Positions 6,764-11,871 of a stretch of 11,871 nt of DNA are shown here, in pieces. Position 1 is the first letter of the stretch; each line of letters begins with the position of its first letter. Under the pieces are notes generated by a model, which saw only the letters and a program-made list of their open reading frames with translations, did no database searches and had not been told where the DNA came from. Location: contig QHUQ01000176.1 in the NCBI GenBank assembly GCA_003221985.1, positions 1 to 11,871 on the forward strand. Direction: 5' to 3'. The position numbers and the translations under genes were made by a program. The stretch comes from Gemmatimonadota bacterium (GTDB lineage Bacteria; Gemmatimonadota; Gemmatimonadetes; Gemmatimonadales; GWC2-71-9).

Positions 6764-7431
6764 CGGAAGCGGTGCTGTTCGACTTCAACGGCGTGCTGGT
6801 GGACGATGAGCCACAACACTGTCTGGCGCTGCAGCGCGTGCTGGCCGACGAAGGCATTACGCTGACTCGCGAGCAGTACTACGCGTCGTATCTCGGCTTT
6901 GACGATCGCACCGGGTTTATGGAGGCCTATCGCCGCGCGCAGCGGACCCTGACGACGGAGTTGCTGACGCATCTCGTGAAAAAGAAGTCGACCCTCTACC
7001 TGGAGCTCGTCGCGACGTCGTTGCGGCTGGTCGCGGGCGCGGCGGAGTTCGTGCATGACGCCGGCCAGCGATTCCGTCTCGGGATCGTCTCAGGCGCGTT
7101 GCGGAGCGAGATCGACGCAGTGCTGCGCCGGACGGGCCTCGCGGATCGATTCGAGATCGTCGTCGCGGCCGGCGACGTGCCGCGCTGCAAGCCCGATCCC
7201 GCGGCCTACCTCGCCGCGCACGGCGCGTTCAACCAGCGGCAGCCGGTCGCGGTCGACCGCTGCGTGGTGATCGAAGACTCGCTGCCCGGACTCGCGGCGG
7301 CGCGCGCCGCGGGGATGCGTTGCGTGATGCTGACGACCAGTCATCCCTCTGACGCACTCGCGGGACGCGGCGCGGCCAGGGTGTGGGACTCGCTGGCGGG
7401 GCATTCCGCGGCGGAGCTGGCGGATCTGTGA
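6760..7431 (+). CDS. HAD-superfamily (subfamily IA) hydrolase, phosphoglycolate phosphatase-like
   Basis: A 223-residue HAD-like hydrolase related to phosphoglycolate phosphatases and beta-phosphoglucomutases. Motif I is FDFNGVLVDDE with nucleophile Asp8; motif II is Ser111 (IVSGA); motif III is Lys144 (CKPDP); motif IV is Glu172-Asp173 (VIEDS). A helical cap domain lies at about residues 16-90. The second Asp of the usual DxD motif, the general acid/base in phosphatases, is Asn10 here. DFNGV variants are known to me as a recurring HAD group, so this is probably a subfamily trait. In this operon, conversion of 2-phosphoglycolate to glycolate for GlcDEF is attractive, but motif I leaves the reaction open. 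The GTG start has a good Shine-Dalgarno sequence and overlaps the previous stop; the stop overlaps the next start (GTGA, 7428-7431). Confidence 0.87.
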   Translation: MTEAVLFDFNGVLVDDEPQHCLALQRVLADEGITLTREQYYASYLGFDDRTGFMEAYRRAQRTLTTELLTHLVKKKSTLYLELVATSLRLVAGAAEFVHDAGQRFRLGIVSGALRSEIDAVLRRTGLADRFEIVVAAGDVPRCKPDPAAYLAAHGAFNQRQPVAVDRCVVIEDSLPGLAAARAAGMRCVMLTTSHPSDALAGRGAARVWDSLAGHSAAELADL

Positions 7432-8495
7432 GCGACGTCTTTCCGACTGCTCCACCGGCCACGGTCACGCGCCTCGAGCCTGATGCGGTGCCCGCGGAGG
7501 TCGTCGATCAGCTGCGCGCCGGTGCGATCGTCGCCCGCGCCGACGTCGCAGTCATCGAGCTGACAGGGTCCGGTTCCGGCGCCGTCACCTGCTTTCAGGG
7601 CTTGCTCACCAACGACATCGAGAAGCCCGGCGACGGGGCGTTCGTGTACGGCGCGCTGCTCACGCCCAAGGGGATGATGGTCGTGGACGGCTGGGCTGCC
7701 CGCCTCGGAACGCGCGTTCGGTACACGGTGCCGGCCGAGGGCCGTGAGCGCGCACTGCAGATCCTGCAGCGCTCCGTTCCGCCGCGGCTCGCACGCACGT
7801 CCGATCGCACCGAAGAAACCGCCGTACTGCGAGTAGCAGGGGCGCACGCCGTGGCGGTCATGGGCGCCGCCGCCGTCTCGGTTCCGCACGCACCGAATCG
7901 TGTGCTGGAAGGCTCGGCAGCCGAGCCGTCCCTCGAGGTGGCGCGGAGCGGCGACCTGGCGCCCTTCGTTTTTCAGATCACGGCAGCCGCCGACCGCGTC
8001 GCATCCATCCAGCGGCGCTTGATCGATGCCGGGGCCCACGCCGCCAGCCCCGAGGCGCTGGAGCTGGCGCGGATTCTGGCGGGATGGCCGCGACTCGCTT
8101 CGGAAGTCGATGAAAAGACGATTCCGCAGGAAGTGCGGCTGGATGAAATCGGCGGCGTCTCCTACACGAAGGGGTGTTATACGGGCCAGGAGACGGTGAG
8201 CCGGCTGCACTTTCGCGGTCACGCCAACCGGCAGCTGCGCGGCCTGCTGTTCGAGGCCGATCCGCCCGCGGCGCCGGCGAGCGGGTGGAGCGCGGTCACG
8301 CATGACGAGCACGAGGTCGGCCGGGTTACCAGCATCGCGTGGTTGCCGGACGGCGGCGGATCGGTGTTGGGCCGCTGGATCGGTCTCGCGATCGTGCGGC
8401 GCGAAGTTCCGGTCGGCGCCACGGTGCGTGCCGCCGGCCGCGAAGCGCGGGTCGTCGGCCTGCCGTTCGACGCGCCGCGCGTCGCTCCGGCGTGA
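7428..8495 (+). CDS. ygfZ: YgfZ/GcvT-domain folate-binding protein (Fe-S cluster maintenance)
   Basis: A 355-residue protein of the YgfZ/IBA57 family, related to the GcvT aminomethyltransferase fold. The diagnostic motif KGCYTGQE is at 248-255 with the conserved Cys250, preceded by IPQEVRLDEIGGVSYTKG. The N-terminal folate-binding region shows FQGLLTNDI (56-64) and YGALLTPKGMMVVDG (74-88). YgfZ proteins bind tetrahydrofolate and support assembly or repair of certain [4Fe-4S] enzymes. The neighbouring glcF encodes such a protein, which makes a local client plausible though unproven. The GTG start is chosen from the GTGA overlap with the HAD gene; the first 20 or so residues are poorly conserved. 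The stop overlaps the epimerase start (GTGA, 8492-8495). Confidence 0.9.
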   Translation: MSDVFPTAPPATVTRLEPDAVPAEVVDQLRAGAIVARADVAVIELTGSGSGAVTCFQGLLTNDIEKPGDGAFVYGALLTPKGMMVVDGWAARLGTRVRYTVPAEGRERALQILQRSVPPRLARTSDRTEETAVLRVAGAHAVAVMGAAAVSVPHAPNRVLEGSAAEPSLEVARSGDLAPFVFQITAAADRVASIQRRLIDAGAHAASPEALELARILAGWPRLASEVDEKTIPQEVRLDEIGGVSYTKGCYTGQETVSRLHFRGHANRQLRGLLFEADPPAAPASGWSAVTHDEHEVGRVTSIAWLPDGGGSVLGRWIGLAIVRREVPVGATVRAAGREARVVGLPFDAPRVAPA

Positions 8496-9351
8496 CTGTT
8501 CTCGTCACCGGCGCGGGTGGGCTCGTCGGCACGCACGTCCTCGAGGCGCTGCGCGCCGGCGGCGAGAGACCGCGCGCGCTCATTCGGGAGCACTCGCGCG
8601 CCACCGTCGAAGGCTTCGGCGCGGAGGCGTTTGTCGGCGATGTCACCGACGCCGTCACCTGGCAGCACGCCGCGAACGGCGCGCGCGCGATCGTGCACGC
8701 CGCCGCGCTCGTCGCATCGCACGACTCATTCGACGAATTCGCGCGCGTGAACGTCGGAGGCACGCGGCTGGCGATCGAGGCGGCGCGCCGGAGCGGCGCG
8801 CGTCTCATTCATGTCTCCACCGTCGCGGTGTATGGCCGCGCGGCGGTGTATGCGGCCGGGGAGCGCGGCGTCACCGAAGACTATCCCTTCCAGCCGCTTC
8901 CCGCGTCCGACTTTTACGCGCGCACCAAGCGCGCGGCCGAGCAGCTGCTGCAGGATGAGGCCGGCCGCGGGGGACTCGCAGCGATCGCGATCCGGCCGCG
9001 CAGCCGGGATTTCGGGCATACAACGTCACGTGCGACGCGCCGCCACGCCTCACGCAACGCGAGTTCTTTGCGGCATTCGCCGAGGCGTTGGGTGTGCGGC
9101 CGCGGCGCATTCGCGTTCCGGTGGCCGCGATACGCATCGGCGTTCGCTGCTGGAGCGTCCTGATGCGCGTGGTGCTGCCGGGCCGCTACACCGCGCTGGG
9201 GAATTCGGCGATGTCGTTCGTTCTGGGAGAGAATCCGTATTCCGTGGATCGGATCCGGCTGGAGCTGGGATGGGAGCCGCCCTTCGACACCCGGACGGCC
9301 ATCGCTCGTGCCACTGCACAAAACAAAAGCCCGGGCGGCGCCCGGGCTTGA
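8492..9351 (+). pseudogene. NAD-dependent epimerase/dehydratase, broken by internal deletion and frameshift
   Basis: An extended short-chain dehydrogenase (SDR) of the NAD(P)-dependent epimerase or 3-beta-HSD-like group. The first frame encodes the Rossmann motif TGAGGLVG (6-13), the STVAVYG strand (109-115) and the catalytic YARTK (Tyr142, Lys146), up to AIAIRP at about residue 169. From about base 9001 the homologous sequence continues in another frame: FRAYNVTCDAPPRLTQREFF, then FAEALGVRP and, near the end, NPYSVDRIRLELGWEPPFDT, stopping at 9349-9351. The first frame instead runs through unrelated Arg/Ser-rich sequence to a stop at 9161-9163. Compared with the usual SDR layout, roughly 60-65 residues between the IRP strand and the AYNVT strand are absent. 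A deletion whose length is not a multiple of three, or an assembly error, explains both. The reading frame ends inside a terminator hairpin. Confidence 0.8.
9321..9349 (-). terminator. Rho-independent terminator for the minus-strand lipoprotein gene
   Basis: AAGCCCGGGC (9327-9336) and GCCCGGGCTT (9340-9349) form a perfect 10-bp stem with a 3-base loop. On the minus strand it is followed by TTTTGTTT, and it begins 25 bases after the lipoprotein stop. On the plus strand no T-run follows, so it is a weaker end for the glc operon, whose last reading frame overlaps it. It separates the two converging transcripts. Confidence 0.87.
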
Positions 9352-9374
9352 TACGTTCGAGCACTACCGCGTCG

Positions 9375-9620
9375 CTACGGACGCCGCGTCGGCTTGCGCG
9401 CCGGTGCCGGCGGCGGCTTTGGCGCTGGCGTCGCGTGTGCCTTGGCCGTGTCGGCCATCATGTGATGCGTCGTGTCAGCCGGCGCCATCATCTTCATCGA
9501 GTCCGCCATTTTCATCGAGTCGGCACGCGCGCTGTCCGCGGCCATTCCGCGGTCTTCGGCCTTCTTGCACGCGCCTGCAGCCATGACGACGAGCGCCACA
9601 GCCAATGCGATCCGCTTCAT
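9375..9620 (-). CDS. Small Met/His-rich lipoprotein
   Basis: An 81-residue protein with a lipoprotein signal: MKR, a hydrophobic stretch (IALAVALVVMAA) and a lipobox-like AGAC with Cys18 as the likely lipidated residue. The mature part begins KKAEDRG, then has a near-repeat DSMKMADSMKMM (34-45) and HHMM (52-55). It holds eight Met and three His in residues 26-62. The C-terminus is Pro/Lys/Arg-rich (TPAPKPPPAPARKPTRRP), which may cross or touch the periplasm or wall. Methionine and histidine clusters suggest possible soft-metal (copper or silver) binding, but no characterised family is recognised. The ATG at 9620 is chosen over an earlier in-frame start because AGGAG lies 5 bases upstream and the signal peptide starts there. 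It converges with the glc operon and diverges from the GH38-like gene. Confidence 0.8.
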   Translation of the reverse strand: MKRIALAVALVVMAAGACKKAEDRGMAADSARADSMKMADSMKMMAPADTTHHMMADTAKAHATPAPKPPPAPARKPTRRP

Positions 9621-9685
9621 GCTAGCTCCTGTTGAGGTACAGGGGTCGGGGGTCGGGACGAACGGCGAAACGTACATAGCGGACC

Positions 9686-9714
9686 TACACAGTCAAGCTG
9701 CGCTAAGTTATAGC
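9686..9714 (+). promoter_or_regulatory. Candidate promoter of the GH38-like gene, possibly leaderless
   Basis: TACACA (9686-9691) and TATAGC (9709-9714) are 17 bases apart and each match the sigma-70 consensus at 4 of 6 positions. Transcription would start near 9720, at the ATG itself (9719). No Shine-Dalgarno sequence is present before that ATG, which fits a leaderless mRNA. The element lies in the 98-bp divergent region shared with the lipoprotein gene, in which no clear minus-strand promoter was found. Confidence 0.35.
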
Positions 9715-9718
9715 AATC

Positions 9719-11871
9719 ATGCACCGTTTTGATCGCCGCACGTTCGTCGCGTGGCTTGCGACGTTGCCCGTTCTGCGCCGTGCGCAGAACGGCTCGACGC
9801 AGCAACCGTTCATCGAAGTGCGTCCCACTGCGCTGTTTCAACAACCCGACGGCCGCAAGAATCTCGTGCGCATCACCGTCTCGGGACTGGGTGCGCCCGC
9901 GGCGCGCGCGCGGGTGACGGACCGGCGTGGCGCGTTGGTGGGCACGGCCGGACTGCTGCCGTCCGCGGACGGCGTGGCGCTGGGCGGCGAGGTGTGGGTG
10001 CCGCTCTCCGAGCCGTCCGATTTTCAGGTGGACGTCGAAGTCGGCAAGGACCGCGCGGCCCGGCGACGCCTGCGACTCACGCCGCCGAAACGGTGGACGC
10101 TCTACTGGCTGGCGTCGATTCATACCGACGTCGGCTACACCGACATCCAGGAGAACGCCCTCGAGGTCCATCGCAAGAATCTCGACGCGGCGCTCGCCTG
10201 GACAACCACCCATCGCGACTTTCACTTCACCGCCGAGTGCGCGTTGCAGGTGCTGTCGTACGTGGAGAATCGCTCGCCCGCGGCGGCCGACGCGCTGCTG
10301 CAGGCGATCCGCGATGGCAAGGTCGGCTGGCAGGCGCTGTTCGCCAACATGCTCACCGGCTTGCTCGATCACGAAACATTCGCGCGGCTGGTGTGGCCGG
10401 CGGGAAAGCTCGCCCGCGAGCGCGGCCTGACGTTCCTCTCGGCCCAAATCACCGACGTCCCGGGCCAGGCGCTCACGTTTCCGATGCTGCTCGCCGCGAG
10501 CGGCGTGAAGTATCTCGCGAGCGGACCCAACCCCGAGCGCGCGGTGCCGCTGCTGCCGCCGAGTGGCGGCAGCGAAGGCACGGCGTATCCGCAGCTCCAC
10601 TACTGGGAAGGTCCCGACGGCAGCCGCGTGCTGCATTGGCGGGCGCACCACTACGGCGACGGCACGCGCTTTGGCTTTGACGTCGGTGCGGACGAAATGG
10701 GCCACCGGCTGTCCAGCTGGCTGCTCGATCAGCCGGCATTCCTGGCCCAGAACTGGCCATACGACACCGCGTTGCTGTACGGCGCCGATTGGCAGGACAA
10801 CGCGCTTATGAAGGAAGCAATCGTCGCCAACGTCCAGGAATTCGGGCGACGATTCCAGTGGCCGCGGATCGTGATGGGCCGGTCCGAGGACTTCTTCCGC
10901 GATGTCGAGCGCCGCTTCGGAGCCAGGATTCCCGTCAGACGTGGCGACACGGGACTCTACTGGGAAGACGGTGCCGCATCGACGGCGGCGGAGCTTGCGT
11001 CCTACCGGTCGGCTCAGCTCGCGGCGCGCGCTGCAGAGATCGTGACGCTGTGGAATGCTCGCCTGGGCGTTCAAGACGCTGACACCGAGTCGCGTGCCGC
11101 CGTGTGGCGAGACCTGTTGCTCTTTGGCGAGCACACCTGGGGGGCCGCCGAGAGTGTATCGGCGCCCACGTCCCGCCAGACCATTGCGCAGTGGGCTTAC
11201 AAGAAGCGCTTCATCGACTCCGGCGCGGCGGCAGCGCGCGATGAGCTGGCCGACGGACTGCTGCGGCTCGGCCGCGCAACGCGCCCGGGCCGCGGCCGGC
11301 TGGTGTTCAACGCGGGTACCTGGGAGCGCACTGATGTCACGCGTGTTGCAGGAGGCTCGGGCAAGGCGTTGTCCTACGAGGGACGCGATCTGGCCTCGGT
11401 GGATCTCCCCGATGGTGATGCGCTGGTCCTCTTCCGCGACGTACCGCCGCTCGGCTACCTCGCGCTCACCGAAGCAGATCGCGACCCACGACCGCCCGCC
11501 GCGGACGGCGAAGCGCTCGACGCCAAAGCGGGGGAGGCGGGGGGAGGATTCACCATCCAGATCGACCAGGCAAGCGGCGCGATCCGCTCACTCACCGGCC
11601 CGGACGGCAAGGAGCGCGTCAAGCCATCCACGTGGTCGGGCGTGAATCAGCTGGTCTACGTTCGCGGCGGCGAACACAGCGCCCTGTGGACGTCCGGCAA
11701 TCGCGACGACCTCAAGAATCCGCCGCAGCTCGAGCTGACGCAGGCAAAGCTCATCAGCTGCCGTCGCGAGAAGCTCCCCGGCATTGGGGTGCGGCTCGTG
11801 GTCGAGCGCGCGCTCGCCGGTTTCCCGGCCATCACTTCGATCGTCACGCTGTATGACGAGCTGCCCTGGGT
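9719..11871 (+). CDS. GH38 alpha-mannosidase-like glycoside hydrolase, 3'-truncated, Tat-type signal
   Basis: The reading frame is open from the ATG at 9719 to the end of the window (717 codons), so the C-terminus is missing. The N-terminus MHRFDRRTFVAWLATLPVL has a twin-arginine motif (Arg6, Arg7) and a short hydrophobic stretch, suggesting Tat export of a folded, metal-containing enzyme. Residues 30-120 form a beta-rich N-terminal module. The catalytic part starts near 127 with SIHTDVGYTD; His135 and Asp137 correspond to the zinc ligands of GH38. SAQITDVPGQ places Asp246 as the likely nucleophile, and FGEHTWGA supplies the fourth metal ligand, His472. From about 520 a beta-sandwich C-terminal region starts (LVFNAGTWERTDV). 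The sequence is distant from classical alpha-mannosidases, so the substrate may be another alpha-linked glycan. There is no Shine-Dalgarno sequence before the ATG. Confidence 0.85.
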   Translation, partial: MHRFDRRTFVAWLATLPVLRRAQNGSTQQPFIEVRPTALFQQPDGRKNLVRITVSGLGAPAARARVTDRRGALVGTAGLLPSADGVALGGEVWVPLSEPSDFQVDVEVGKDRAARRRLRLTPPKRWTLYWLASIHTDVGYTDIQENALEVHRKNLDAALAWTTTHRDFHFTAECALQVLSYVENRSPAAADALLQAIRDGKVGWQALFANMLTGLLDHETFARLVWPAGKLARERGLTFLSAQITDVPGQALTFPMLLAASGVKYLASGPNPERAVPLLPPSGGSEGTAYPQLHYWEGPDGSRVLHWRAHHYGDGTRFGFDVGADEMGHRLSSWLLDQPAFLAQNWPYDTALLYGADWQDNALMKEAIVANVQEFGRRFQWPRIVMGRSEDFFRDVERRFGARIPVRRGDTGLYWEDGAASTAAELASYRSAQLAARAAEIVTLWNARLGVQDADTESRAAVWRDLLLFGEHTWGAAESVSAPTSRQTIAQWAYKKRFIDSGAAAARDELADGLLRLGRATRPGRGRLVFNAGTWERTDVTRVAGGSGKALSYEGRDLASVDLPDGDALVLFRDVPPLGYLALTEADRDPRPPAADGEALDAKAGEAGGGFTIQIDQASGAIRSLTGPDGKERVKPSTWSGVNQLVYVRGGEHSALWTSGNRDDLKNPPQLELTQAKLISCRREKLPGIGVRLVVERALAGFPAITSIVTLYDELPW

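Noticed and set aside
9617..11134. Long open frame on the minus strand (505 codons) opposite the GH38-like gene
   Set aside because: The plus-strand frame contains conserved GH38 motifs and a Tat signal and runs uninterrupted to the window end; the minus frame has no recognisable domain and overlaps the lipoprotein promoter region.
9719..11871. Classical lysosomal-type alpha-mannosidase assignment
   Set aside because: The spacing and sequence around the metal ligands differ from classical members, so only GH38-like is claimed.
1..11871. Phage, transposon, toxin-antitoxin or anti-phage defence system
   Set aside because: No transposase, integrase, nuclease, toxin or phage structural motif was seen in any plausible gene.

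Overview
The window is high-GC bacterial DNA with dense, mostly co-directional genes. The compact sigma-70 factor, the Ig-like (BIG2-type) surface repeats, the glycolate oxidase cluster with unusual partners, and a Tat-exported GH38-like enzyme together suggest a Gemmatimonadota-like organism, probably from an environmental genome. This taxonomic guess rests on general familiarity; no phylogenetic marker was tested.

Layout. (1) 1-633 is the C-terminal end of a secreted or surface protein built from Ig-like repeats. (2) 634-975 is a structured intergenic region with a 14-bp inverted repeat, a UUCG hairpin, a cluster of DnaA-box-like sequences and a plausible promoter for the next gene. (3) 976-1869 encodes a sigma-70 factor of the RpoD/SigA type without region 1.1, followed by a strong intrinsic terminator. 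(4) 1940-9351 is one tightly coupled operon: glcD, glcE, glcF, an alpha/beta hydrolase, a HAD-superfamily hydrolase, a YgfZ-like Fe-S maintenance protein and a broken NAD-dependent epimerase. All six junctions are 4-base ATGA or GTGA stop/start overlaps. (5) 9375-9620 on the minus strand is a small Met/His-rich lipoprotein with its own terminator. (6) 9719 to the window end is a large, 3'-truncated GH38 alpha-mannosidase-like gene with a Tat-type signal and what may be a leaderless promoter.

How the genes may work together. GlcDEF oxidises glycolate to glyoxylate. A HAD phosphatase in the same operon could supply glycolate from 2-phosphoglycolate. YgfZ proteins support Fe-S enzymes, and GlcF carries two [4Fe-4S] motifs. 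This linkage is inference from gene order and family knowledge.

The most unusual sequence features are two palindromic elements inside glc genes. A 96-bp element in glcF consists of four 10-bp units facing four inverted copies; it is exactly 32 codons and is translated. A nested palindrome forms the non-conserved tail of glcD and ends 12 bases before the glcE start. The epimerase appears to have lost about 60 central codons and shifted frame. No CRISPR array, tRNA, rRNA, transposase or recognisable defence system was found.
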